NCBI GenBank assembly: GCA_002479815.1
Contig: DLPA01000163.1
Coordinates: 1-11,133 of the forward strand
DNA from: a bacterium UBA7470
GTDB lineage: Bacteria; Pseudomonadota; Gammaproteobacteria; Burkholderiales; Burkholderiaceae_C
Reading direction: 5' to 3'
DNA: 11,133 nt
Shown here: positions 1 through 7,145 of the stretch, piece by piece
How the letters are laid out: every line of letters begins with the position of its first letter
Position numbering within the stretch: position 1 is the first letter of the stretch
Notes under the pieces: model-generated
Databases searched by the model: none
The model's input: only the letters and a program-made list of their open reading frames with translations
Told to the model about the DNA's origin: nothing
Made by a program: the position numbers and the translations under genes

Positions 1-939
1 CGCACCTACTCCATCAGCAGCCCGCGCAGCCGCTTGCAGCGCGAGGGCGAGCTGCAAGTGGGCATACGGCCTGTGGAAGGCGGCGTGTTCTCCAACTGGG
101 CAGCGACCCAACTGCAAGCGGGCGATGTGCTGGCGGTGATGCCGCCGGATGGACGCTTCACCGTCAAAAAAGCACGCGCCATTCACCGCGTGGGTTTTGC
201 CGCTGGCTCGGGCATCACGCCGATTTTGTCGATAGCGGCCACCACCTTGGAAGAGCAAGCCGACTCCAAATTCACGCTCGTCTATGGCAACCGCCGCATG
301 AGCAGCGTGATGTTCAACGAAGCCCTGCAAGACTTGAAAGACCGCTACGCCGACCGCTTCACCATGATCCACATTTTGTCGCGCCAAGCGCAAGAGGTGG
401 ACTTGTTGGAAGGCCGCATCGACACCGCCAAGGTACAGGCGTTGGTGAGCAGCTTGCTGCCCGCCGCCAGCATGGACGAGGTGTTCATTTGCGGCCCCGA
501 GGCCATGATCGAGGCCACCGCACAAGCCCTGCAAGCGGCAGGCGTGAACCCCAGTCGCATCTACACCGAACGCTTCACCACCAGCAGCGCCCAAGCCGCC
601 AAAGTGCAGGCCGATACCGATGCCCGCACCACGCTCCAAGCCCAAGTCGCCGCCGGAGCCACCATCGCCCTGACCGTGTGGCGCGACGGCAAACCGCACG
701 AAACGCAAGCCAAAGCCAGCGAGTTTTTGCTGGACGCGGCGCTCAACGCCGGACTGGATTTGCCCTACTCGTGCAAGGGCGGCGTGTGCTGCACCTGCCG
801 CGCCAAAGTGCTGGAAGGCCAAGTGACGATGGACAAAAACTTCACCCTAGAAGCGAGCGAAATCGCCCAAGGCTTCGTCCTGAGCTGCCAAGCCCGCGCC
901 CTCACCCCCAAAGTGGTGCTGAGTTACGACGAGCGGTGA
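1..939 (+). CDS. paaE: Phenylacetyl-CoA epoxidase reductase subunit PaaE (5' end outside window)
   Basis: This subunit passes electrons from NAD(P)H through FAD and a 2Fe-2S centre to the diiron oxygenase PaaA of the cytosolic PaaABCE complex, which epoxidises phenylacetyl-CoA. The frame is open from base 1, and 312 residues are visible before TGA. They begin with the FAD-binding RTYSISSP motif (window residues 1-8). The nucleotide-binding AAGSGITP motif lies near residues 67-74 and FICGPEAM near 162-169. A C-terminal plant-type ferredoxin domain follows, with cysteines at 258, 263, 266 and 296 (C-x4-C-x2-C, then a distant C). The order reductase then C-terminal ferredoxin is that of PaaE. 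Family members are about 350-360 aa, so roughly 45-50 N-terminal residues are missing. A TTG at base 34 is not the start, because conserved motif lies before it. Related ferredoxin reductases of ring hydroxylases are the alternative. The other paa genes, if present, would lie to the left. Confidence 0.86.
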   Translation, partial: RTYSISSPRSRLQREGELQVGIRPVEGGVFSNWAATQLQAGDVLAVMPPDGRFTVKKARAIHRVGFAAGSGITPILSIAATTLEEQADSKFTLVYGNRRMSSVMFNEALQDLKDRYADRFTMIHILSRQAQEVDLLEGRIDTAKVQALVSSLLPAASMDEVFICGPEAMIEATAQALQAAGVNPSRIYTERFTTSSAQAAKVQADTDARTTLQAQVAAGATIALTVWRDGKPHETQAKASEFLLDAALNAGLDLPYSCKGGVCCTCRAKVLEGQVTMDKNFTLEASEIAQGFVLSCQARALTPKVVLSYDER

Positions 940-970
940 GGGGGCATCACCGTCGCACTTGTGCTATTTT
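934..970 (+). terminator. Possible weak terminator hairpins at the end of paaE
   Basis: CGGTGA (934-939, including the stop codon) pairs with TCACCG (947-952) around a 7-base loop. A second small hairpin, GCAC-TT-GTGC (955-964), is followed by TATTTT. Neither has a long U tract directly after a strong stem, so intrinsic termination is only a possibility. The 95-base gap to the next gene otherwise shows no convincing promoter. Confidence 0.3.
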
Positions 971-1034
971 CTGGGCGCTTGCAAGGGGGATCACAGGCAG
1001 GGTAAGCTAGCGCGACATTTCCTGTTTGATTGTC

Positions 1035-4000
1035 ATGAACCACCCCCATCGCAGCCCTCGTCGCGCTCTCCCGAACTCGGCTTCTGATGTTGCTCAGCCC
1101 ACCCAGGCCCTGTATGTCGTGGCCATCGGTGCATCGGCAGGGGGCCTGGATGCCCTAGAAAAATTATTTGCCAGTTTGCCTGCCGACTGCGGCGCGGCGT
1201 TTGTGGTCATCCAGCATTTGTCGCCTGACCATAAGAGCATGATGGCGAGTTTGCTCGCCAGGCACACACAAATGCCAGTGCTCATGGTGGAAGAGGATAT
1301 GCCGATTGCGCCCAATCAGGTCTTTCTGATTCCGCCAGGTTCCATCATGCACATGGATGGCCCAGTGTTGCGTCTGACCCCCAAAAGTCCCCGCAGTTTC
1401 ACGCTCCCCATTGACGTGTTTTTTCAATCGTTGGCGACACATCACGGGCAGCATTCGGTTGGGGTGATTTTGTCGGGCACAGGCTCCGACGGCACGCGCG
1501 GCGCAGGCGCCATCAACGAGGCAGGCGGATTTTTAATTGCGCAAGACCCTGAGAATGCCAAGTTCGATGGGATGCCCCGCAGCGTCATCGCCACTGGGTT
1601 GGTCGATGCCATTTTGCCCGTAGAAGGGATTGCCCAGCGGGTGGTGGCTCATGTCACCCAGCAGGCCCTCCCGTTGGCCGATCACGCTCATCCTGCCCAT
1701 TTGCAAGGCCTTCCTTTGGGGCCAGATGCGGCCTTGTCCGGCATTTTGCATTTGCTGCTGCAGTTGGGGGGCATCAATTTTGATGAGTACAAGCCTGGCA
1801 CGGTGATGCGGCGCATTGAGCGACGCATGGCGGTCCAGCAGGTCGGCAGCATCGAGGGCTATCTGGCCTTGCTGAACCAAGATCGCACCGAGGTGTTGAC
1901 GCTGCGGCGCGAATTGCTGATTCCTGTGACCAGCTTCTTCAGGGACACGGATGCGTTTGAGGCGCTGCTGCGTTTGGTGATCGACCCCATTGTCACTGGC
2001 AAAGAAGCCGGTCAGAGCATTCGCGTGTGGTGCGCAGGTGTCTCTACGGGTGAAGAAGCCTACAGCATCGCGATGCTGTTTTTAGAGGCGTTTGAGCACG
2101 CCAAACGGTGGCCGACGTTGAAGATTTTTGCTACCGATGTCGAGCAGCTCAATATTGAAACGGCCGGGGCGGGCACGTATCCTGAGTCCATCATGGCAGA
2201 GGTGTCTTCCCAGCAGTTAGAGCGGTTTTTTGTCAGAAAAGCCAACGCCTTTGTCGTGAAGAACGAGTTGCGGCAGTGCATTGTGTTTGCTCGCCATAAC
2301 GTGTTATCCGATCCTCCATTTACCAAAATGGATTTGGTGGTGTGTCGCAACACCTTGATTTACTTTCGCAGCACGGCGCAAGATCGGGCCTTGCGGCGGA
2401 TGCAGTATGCCTTGGGGCCTAAAGGCTATTTGTTCTTAGGCTCCAGCGAATCGTTGGGCGATTTGCAGCGAGATTTTCAGACGCTGTCTGCGCGGCACAA
2501 AATATGGCAAGTGCTGCGCCCAACCACCATGCCCCTGGAATTGAGCAAGAGCAACAGTCCGAGCTATCCGCCCATTCCCCCAATCACTCGTCGTGCCACG
2601 CCCCATTTGGCGGGCAGCAAGCATGGACAGAGTGCTGTGGAGCAGGGCTTTGCCACCCTGTTGCGCGCATTCGCTCCTCCCGCAGCGATTTTGGTCAACG
2701 CCAGCCACGAATTGATGCACTCTTATGGAGGGGTGCATCAGTATTTGCGAATTCGTGAGGGACAGGCCAGTTTGGACCTGAACCGCATCCTGCCTGATGA
2801 GTTGATTCCAGTGGCCGCGGCCTTGTTGTTTAAGAGCGTGCGTGAAAACACCAGTGTCACATCGGATGTGGTGCCTGTCGCGCTGCCCGCCATCCATGAG
2901 GCCGAGACGGTGCGCCTGCACCTTCGTCTTTCCGCGTGGCCGGTGGGCGAGGTCGAGCATCAGCGCCTGACGTTGCTGGCCTTCGAGCCGGTGTATAGCG
3001 GTGATCGTGCGGATGCGCCTGTGTCGGTGGACGTTCAAACCGAAACGTCTGAGCGGATTGAGGTTTTGGAACACGAATTGGCCGCTACTCGTGAGAGTTT
3101 ACAAGCCACCATTGAGGAGTTGGAAACCTCGAATGAAGAGCTGCAAGCCACCAACGAAGAAATGATGGCCTCTAACGAGGAACTGCAAAGCGCGAACGAA
3201 GAGTTGCAATCCGTCAACGAAGAACTCAACACCGTGAATGCGGAGTACCAAGAGAAAATCGACATTCTTCACCGACTCAATGCCGACCTTGACAATTTGG
3301 CTCGAGTGGTGTCTTCGGGGACGGTGTTTGTCGATCACCAATTGAATCTGACCCGCTTCAGTGCAGAGGCAGCGCAAATTTTCCGTTTGCGTGATTCGGA
3401 TGTGGGTCGTCCCTTGGGAGACTTGAATCACACGCTGGATTATCCTGAGTTGATGGCGGATTTGCGTCAAACTTTGGATCAGGGCCATCCTAGAGAAAAA
3501 GATGTGGCAGGCCCTGAGGGGCGACATTATTTGGTCAAGATGCTGCCTTACCGTGTCCCCTCGTCCGCCATGAAAGGTGCCGTGGTGAGTTTCGTTGACA
3601 TGACCTCTGCCCATCAGTTGAGTCATTTGCAAACCGTACTAGATGCGTTAACCGAACCCATTGCAGTGCTGGACGTGCACGGCACGATCACGATGGTCAA
3701 CGCCGCATGGCGACAATTGGCCACAGACAACGGTGACCCTGAGATGCGGCATGGTGGCCCAGGGATGGACTATTTGCTGGCTTGTCACCCCAACGTGTCA
3801 GAGGAGGGGGCAGATGCAGGGCCGCCTTCTGCCTCGGTGCCGGTTGTCGGCTTGGCCGATGCGGCGTATGCACACCAAGCCGCGCAAGGGATACGGCAAG
3901 TGCTTCATGGCCTGAGTCCCTCTTTTCGCATGGCGTACCCTTGCCATGCCTCCGCTTGCCCACATTGGTTTGTGATGTGTGTGAGTCCTTTGTACGATCC

Positions 4001-4100
4001 TGACGATGCGCACCGCTTGCGAGGCGCAGTGGTGAGTCACATCAACATCACGATGTGGCGCGCCGAGTCTCAAAATGCGCAAGACGCCCCTGCACTGTAG
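1035..4100 (+). CDS. CheB-CheR fusion with coiled coil and two PAS domains
   Basis: This is a 1021-aa predicted cytoplasmic signalling protein. Residues 26-215 form a CheB methylesterase domain with its triad: Ser34 in GASAGG, His61 in IQHLSPDH, Asp152 in GTGSDGT. Residues about 236-490 form a CheR methyltransferase, with the SAM-binding region VWCAGVSTGEE at 331-341 and CRNTLIYF from 437. Residues 673-755 are a long coiled coil built of EELQ-type heptads. Two PAS domains follow (about 757-865 and 870-1015); the second ends with GAVVSHINIT, seen in the PAS region of many such fusions. There is no N-terminal receiver domain and no histidine kinase after the PAS domains. The ATG at 1035 is chosen; an in-frame TTG at 1026 is an alternative, and neither has a good Shine-Dalgarno. 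CheB removes and CheR adds methyl groups on receptor glutamates, but no receptor or other che gene is in view, so the real substrate is unknown. A small membrane protein gene follows at 48 bases and may be co-transcribed. Confidence 0.93.
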   Translation: MNHPHRSPRRALPNSASDVAQPTQALYVVAIGASAGGLDALEKLFASLPADCGAAFVVIQHLSPDHKSMMASLLARHTQMPVLMVEEDMPIAPNQVFLIPPGSIMHMDGPVLRLTPKSPRSFTLPIDVFFQSLATHHGQHSVGVILSGTGSDGTRGAGAINEAGGFLIAQDPENAKFDGMPRSVIATGLVDAILPVEGIAQRVVAHVTQQALPLADHAHPAHLQGLPLGPDAALSGILHLLLQLGGINFDEYKPGTVMRRIERRMAVQQVGSIEGYLALLNQDRTEVLTLRRELLIPVTSFFRDTDAFEALLRLVIDPIVTGKEAGQSIRVWCAGVSTGEEAYSIAMLFLEAFEHAKRWPTLKIFATDVEQLNIETAGAGTYPESIMAEVSSQQLERFFVRKANAFVVKNELRQCIVFARHNVLSDPPFTKMDLVVCRNTLIYFRSTAQDRALRRMQYALGPKGYLFLGSSESLGDLQRDFQTLSARHKIWQVLRPTTMPLELSKSNSPSYPPIPPITRRATPHLAGSKHGQSAVEQGFATLLRAFAPPAAILVNASHELMHSYGGVHQYLRIREGQASLDLNRILPDELIPVAAALLFKSVRENTSVTSDVVPVALPAIHEAETVRLHLRLSAWPVGEVEHQRLTLLAFEPVYSGDRADAPVSVDVQTETSERIEVLEHELAATRESLQATIEELETSNEELQATNEEMMASNEELQSANEELQSVNEELNTVNAEYQEKIDILHRLNADLDNLARVVSSGTVFVDHQLNLTRFSAEAAQIFRLRDSDVGRPLGDLNHTLDYPELMADLRQTLDQGHPREKDVAGPEGRHYLVKMLPYRVPSSAMKGAVVSFVDMTSAHQLSHLQTVLDALTEPIAVLDVHGTITMVNAAWRQLATDNGDPEMRHGGPGMDYLLACHPNVSEEGADAGPPSASVPVVGLADAAYAHQAAQGIRQVLHGLSPSFRMAYPCHASACPHWFVMCVSPLYDPDDAHRLRGAVVSHINITMWRAESQNAQDAPAL
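3093..3239 (+). repeat. Seven degenerate 21-bp units encoding the heptad coiled coil
   Basis: Seven in-frame 21-base units within the CheB-CheR gene encode ESLQATI, EELETSN, EELQATN, EEMMASN, EELQSAN, EELQSVN and EELNTVN. Six of the seven start with two Glu codons. Each unit is one heptad, giving a continuous signalling helix between the CheR and PAS parts. Codons differ between units, so the repeat is kept at protein level rather than being a recent DNA duplication. Confidence 0.85.
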
Positions 4101-4148
4101 AAGGGGTGGACGGCGGTGGCTGTGGCGGATGATGTGTTGGAGCTGCAT

Positions 4149-4553
4149 ATGAAATGGTTCATTTGGATGGTGACTGCTGTGGTACTTGCGTGTTGGACGC
4201 TGCTGATCAGCGCGGTGACAGGAGTGGCGTCGTGGGTGGCTGCGCAAGGCGATCAAGTGCTGCCCGGATGGGGACAAGGCTACGAACTCAGTTGGCCAAG
4301 GTGGTTGGCCGACGTGTGGCCTGCCGTTTGGCTGGATCCCCTCAAACAATATGCCGAGCAGTCCTGGGCCAGCTTTTTGGCGCATTGGCCTTCGGCAGCG
4401 TCTGCGCTGACGGAGGCCGTGGGTTGGATCGTGCCGATGGCCTGGGCCTTGTGGGCCGTGCTTGCCCTGCTGTGGCTTTTGCTTGCCGTCGGCCTGCATC
4501 TGTGGGTGACGCGGTACGAGGGCAGGCAACCTCAGAAGTGCCAATCGGTTTGA
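4149..4553 (+). CDS. Small tryptophan-rich membrane protein, function unknown
   Basis: I do not recognise a named family. The 134-aa product has two strongly hydrophobic segments, about residues 4-29 and 92-119, predicted to span the inner membrane. A roughly 60-residue segment between them is rich in Trp and Pro. The tail is short and basic. Sixteen of 134 residues are Trp, which is exceptional. The ATG at 4149 is chosen because GGAG lies six bases upstream and the first membrane segment starts right after it. A GTG at 4116, preceded by AAGGGG, would add 11 mostly acidic residues and cannot be excluded. The gene starts 48 bases after the CheB-CheR fusion on the same strand and is followed by a clear terminator, so a two-gene transcript is likely. 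A role near the signalling protein is inference from position only. Confidence 0.72.
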   Translation: MKWFIWMVTAVVLACWTLLISAVTGVASWVAAQGDQVLPGWGQGYELSWPRWLADVWPAVWLDPLKQYAEQSWASFLAHWPSAASALTEAVGWIVPMAWALWAVLALLWLLLAVGLHLWVTRYEGRQPQKCQSV

Positions 4554-4575
4554 TGTTGATTGCTCAAAAAGCAGA

Positions 4576-4801
4576 GCAAAAAAAGTGAGCTGCTCACGCA
4601 GCTTTTTAAAAACAAAACCTTGTTTTTACATCTAAAAAAAGCCTATATTTTATAAAAAAATACCCTCAAACCCCGAGAGAAAGCCCCATACACCTGTTTT
4701 TGATGTCTCCAACTCGATTTCTATTGTTTTTTAGACTATTTTTAAGAAAAAAATTGGCTAAAAATAAAGCAAATATTGCGTAAGCAGCTCACTTTTTTTA
4801 C
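4576..4801. repeat. 226-bp AT-rich segment bounded by 25-bp imperfect inverted repeats
   Basis: Bases 4576-4600 and the reverse complement of 4777-4801 match at 23 of 25 positions. The shared core is seven A's followed by GTGAGCTGCT, and the mismatches are at the second and twentieth bases. Outside the right arm, the reverse complement of 4815-4826 reads GCAGAGCAGCTC, and GCAGAGCA also lies just outside and overlapping the left arm (4571-4578), so the similarity may extend across a roughly 21-base insertion. There is no coding frame inside and no convincing target-site duplication. It could be a MITE-like remnant, or a terminator that was duplicated in inverted orientation. Confidence 0.6.
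4588..4607 (+). terminator. Intrinsic terminator, likely bidirectional
   Basis: AGCTGC (4588-4593) pairs perfectly with GCAGCT (4598-4603) around the loop TCAC. The final T of the stem runs into four more T's on the + strand, which ends the transcript of the CheB-CheR/membrane-protein pair. Read on the - strand, the same stem is followed after three bases by a run of seven T's (complement of 4578-4584). It can therefore also stop transcription arriving from pobA. Confidence 0.75.
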
Positions 4802-4868
4802 TATTATTTTTTATGAGCTGCTCTGCCTTGCATCACAGCCAGCCTGTGCCTCCAGCCACAGGGCTTGC

Positions 4869-6077
4869 TCAAGCTTTGGGTTGGGCAAAGTCCAAAGGCA
4901 GGCCCACGTAGTTTTCGGCGATGGTGCGCAGGCCCGCGTCTGAGTGCATCAGGTAGTCCAACTCTGCGTGTTGCAGTTTGGCTGTGATGGTGCTGTCTTC
5001 TGGAAAGCGGTGCATGATGGACGTGAACCACCACGAAAAGCGTTCGGCTTTCCAGATGCGGCGCAGGCAGCGTGCGGAGTAAGCATTGATGCCAGCGTTG
5101 CTGTGTTCTTGGTAGTGCTCTATCAGGGCGGTACTGAGGTATTTGACGTCGGTGGTGGCCAAATTCAGCCCTTTGGCGCCGGTGGGTGGGACGATGTGGG
5201 CAGCGTCCCCGGCCAAAAACAAGCGGCCAAACCGCATGGGTTCGGTGACAAAGCTTCGCAAAGGTGCAATGCTCTTTTCTATTGACGGGCCTGTCACCAA
5301 TTGGGCCGCTGCTTCTTCATCGAGGCGCAATTTCAGTTCTTGCCAAAAAGCAGCATCGGTCCATTCTTCTATCCGGTCGGTCAAGGGCACTTGCAAATAG
5401 TAACGACTGCGGGTTTTGCTGCGCTGCGAACACAAGGCAAAACCGCGTGGGCTGTTGATGTAAATCAGCTCGTCGTGTACGGGTGGGGTGTCCGAGAGCA
5501 AGCCCAGCCACCCAAAAGGATAGACCTTCTCAAACTCTTGAATGGCGTTGCGGGGCACACTGGCGCGGCAAACCCCATGAAAACCATCGCAACCGGCAAT
5601 GAAGTCGCAGTGCAGTGTATGCAGTTGACCCTCTGCAGTGCGGTAGGTGACGCGGGGGTGATCGGTATCAAAATCATGCACTTGTACGTCGTGCGCTTGA
5701 TAAACCGTGGGCAAGCCTGCGGCGTGTCTGGCCTCCATCAAGTCGCGGGTCAACTCGGTTTGACCGTACACCATCACATGGCTGCCACCGGTCAACCGGC
5801 TCAAGTCAACGCGATGGCGTTCGCCGTTGAACAACAGATCAAAGCCGCTGTGGACCAGGCCTTCTCGGTGCATACGATCGCCCACGCCGGCTTCATCCAT
5901 CAGATCAATGCACACTTGCTCTAACACCCCTGCTCGGATGCGACTGAGCACATAATCGCCCGTTTGCCGCTCCAAAATCACCGCCTCAATCCCCGCTTTG
6001 TACAGCAACTGGCCCAGCAAAAGGCCGGAGGGGCCAGCTCCAATGATGGCCACTTGGGTACGGGTTGGCATGCGCAT
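4869..6077 (-). CDS. pobA: 4-hydroxybenzoate 3-monooxygenase
   Basis: This FAD enzyme uses NADPH and O2 to convert 4-hydroxybenzoate to protocatechuate, feeding ring cleavage. The 402-aa product matches the family closely (Pseudomonas PobA is 394 aa). It has the FAD-binding GAGPSG at residues 13-18, the DG motif CDGFHG at 163-168, and the GD motif LFLAGDAAHIVPPTGAKG in the C-terminal half. The substrate-pocket residues known from Pseudomonas (Tyr201, Ser212, Arg214, Tyr385) correspond to Tyr206, Ser217, Arg219 and Tyr390 here, all conserved, so it should be active. The ATG at 6077 is chosen; a second ATG two codons later is nearly as good, and the Shine-Dalgarno (GAGAAAG) is weak. The gene is divergent from a LysR regulator across 165 bases, the usual arrangement for local control. 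The protocatechuate-cleaving genes are not in this window. Confidence 0.96.
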   Translation of the reverse strand: MRMPTRTQVAIIGAGPSGLLLGQLLYKAGIEAVILERQTGDYVLSRIRAGVLEQVCIDLMDEAGVGDRMHREGLVHSGFDLLFNGERHRVDLSRLTGGSHVMVYGQTELTRDLMEARHAAGLPTVYQAHDVQVHDFDTDHPRVTYRTAEGQLHTLHCDFIAGCDGFHGVCRASVPRNAIQEFEKVYPFGWLGLLSDTPPVHDELIYINSPRGFALCSQRSKTRSRYYLQVPLTDRIEEWTDAAFWQELKLRLDEEAAAQLVTGPSIEKSIAPLRSFVTEPMRFGRLFLAGDAAHIVPPTGAKGLNLATTDVKYLSTALIEHYQEHSNAGINAYSARCLRRIWKAERFSWWFTSIMHRFPEDSTITAKLQHAELDYLMHSDAGLRTIAENYVGLPLDFAQPKA

Positions 6078-6162
6078 GAGCTTTCTCGTTGTGAATGTGT
6101 GGAACGAATGAAGAGCGGAAAAACACGGTCATCAAACCTGGCATTGTTGAAACAGCACACCT

Positions 6163-6190
6163 ACTTCGTAAAGTGGCATGGCACACTAGC
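6163..6190. promoter_or_regulatory. Candidate operator dyads in the pobA-lysR divergent region
   Basis: The 165-base region between pobA and lysR must hold both promoters. Two small dyads stand out: ACTT-CGTA-AAGT (6163-6174), and directly after it GTGGCATGGCAC (6173-6184), which pairs at five of six positions. Such dyads midway between divergent genes are typical positions for LysR-type regulator binding, but no clear T-N11-A box or strong -35/-10 pair could be fixed. Confidence 0.3.
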
Positions 6191-6242
6191 AGTTAGAGCG
6201 TGGCGGTATGGCAGATGGCCACAACTTAGGAGTCGTTGGTGT

Positions 6243-7145
6243 ATGGAATTGCGACAATTGGAATACTTTGTGCGGGTGGCGGAGTTGGGCAGTTTCACAC
6301 GTGCCTCGGACTTGCTCAATGTGGCCCAACCCGCCTTGTCGCGCCAAGTGCGCTTGCTAGAGGTGGAGTTGCGTCAAACCCTATTGATTCGCAATGGCCG
6401 AGGCGCATTGCCCACCGAGGCTGGGCAATTGCTGCTAGAACACGCCCGAGGCATTTTGCACCAAGTCGCCCGCACCCGTGAAGAATTGGGTCGCGTGCGG
6501 GGAGCACTGGCCGGGCGTGTGGCTTTGGGGCTGCCGCCCACACTGGCCCGTGTGTTGGCCGTGTCACTGACACGCGCCTTTCAAGCCGAGTTACCCCAGG
6601 TGAACTTGTCCATCGGCGAGGGGCTGTCCACCACCATGCGCGAGGGCTTGATTCAAGGGCGTTTGGACTTGGCCATGCTCTACAACGCACAACCCAGTCC
6701 AGAGTTGGAGCTGTGGCCGCTGATGGATGAAGAATTGGTGTTGATACACCAACGCCCTGCAGGATTGACGCCCGATCTGCCACCCGACCCCATCCCTTTG
6801 CGCGAAGTGGCGCAGTTGCCTTTGGTCATTCCCAGCCGTCCCAACGCCATACGAATGCAGGTCGAATCGGAAATGGCCTTGTTGGGTTGCCGCCCCCGTA
6901 TCGCCCTAGAAATGGATGGGGTCGCAGCCATTTTGGAGTTGGTGGCCGATGGGGCGGGTTATGCCTTGCTCTCGCGCCATGCGGTGACGCACCACATCAA
7001 TCCATCGTCTTTTGCCGTGCGTCGTGTGTGTGAGCCGCAACTGCGCACGCGCTTGGTGTTGGCCAGCAGTGCCGTTCGTCCTTCCACACTGACCCAACAA
7101 GCGGCGCAGGCGCTGATGCAGCGCGTTGTCAAGGAGAAGTTATGA
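6243..7145 (+). CDS. LysR-family transcriptional regulator, probable pobA regulator
   Basis: This 300-aa protein has the typical LysR length. The N-terminal winged helix-turn-helix (residues 1-60) begins MELRQLEYFVRVAELGSFTRAS and carries the recognition helix near QPALSRQVRLLE (29-40). A linker helix follows, and from about residue 90 there is a periplasmic-binding-protein-like effector domain. ATG 6243 fits the family's N-terminus; AGGAG lies ten bases upstream (6228-6232). The frame is open further upstream, to 5964, but that stretch overlaps pobA and has no LysR character. The gene is divergent from pobA, so control of pobA in response to 4-hydroxybenzoate or a related aromatic is likely. 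This is inference from position, as known PobR proteins are usually AraC or IclR type. It overlaps the next gene by four bases (ATGA). Confidence 0.93.
   Translation: MELRQLEYFVRVAELGSFTRASDLLNVAQPALSRQVRLLEVELRQTLLIRNGRGALPTEAGQLLLEHARGILHQVARTREELGRVRGALAGRVALGLPPTLARVLAVSLTRAFQAELPQVNLSIGEGLSTTMREGLIQGRLDLAMLYNAQPSPELELWPLMDEELVLIHQRPAGLTPDLPPDPIPLREVAQLPLVIPSRPNAIRMQVESEMALLGCRPRIALEMDGVAAILELVADGAGYALLSRHAVTHHINPSSFAVRRVCEPQLRTRLVLASSAVRPSTLTQQAAQALMQRVVKEKL

Larger units (their letters stand above)
4554..4868. other. AT-rich convergent intergenic region without genes
   Basis: These 315 bases lie between the converging membrane-protein gene and pobA. They are full of A and T runs, in sharp contrast to the GC-rich flanking genes, especially from about 4604 to 4815. 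No plausible coding frame, tRNA or CRISPR pattern is visible. Structures seen are a terminator hairpin near the left end, a pair of long inverted repeats (4576-4600 and 4777-4801), an AAAAACAA/TTGTTTTT hairpin (4608-4627), and a TTGCTC/GAGCAA hairpin (4560-4579). Confidence 0.8.

Noticed and set aside
2436..3074. Open frame of 212 codons antisense to the CheB-CheR gene
   Set aside because: Its composition is biased (Gln, His, Arg) and it lacks any recognisable motif.
3798..4544. Long open frame on the - strand (248 codons) across the end of the CheB-CheR gene and the membrane protein gene
   Set aside because: It is rich in His, Arg, Gln and Pro, has no recognisable domain and is antisense to two supported genes. 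It looks like a shadow of GC-rich coding DNA.
4576..4801. Complete insertion sequence
   Set aside because: No transposase frame lies between the inverted repeats and no clear target-site duplication is visible, so it is at most a MITE-like remnant.
4604..4815. CRISPR array or origin of replication in the AT-rich region
   Set aside because: No regularly spaced direct repeats, no DnaA-box cluster and no cas or replication genes are present. The A and T runs are irregular.
4841..4865. Hairpin AGCCTGTG / CACAGGGCT just past the pobA stop, as a pobA terminator
   Set aside because: The stem has a bulge and no T run follows on the - strand. The bidirectional hairpin at 4588-4607 is a better candidate.
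5301..5924. Open frame of 207 codons antisense to pobA
   Set aside because: It has no domain and no ribosome site, and lies wholly inside a well-conserved gene.
5964..6242. N-terminal extension of the LysR frame into pobA
   Set aside because: LysR proteins begin at the HTH. The extension has no domain, overlaps pobA in antisense, and the proper start has AGGAG.
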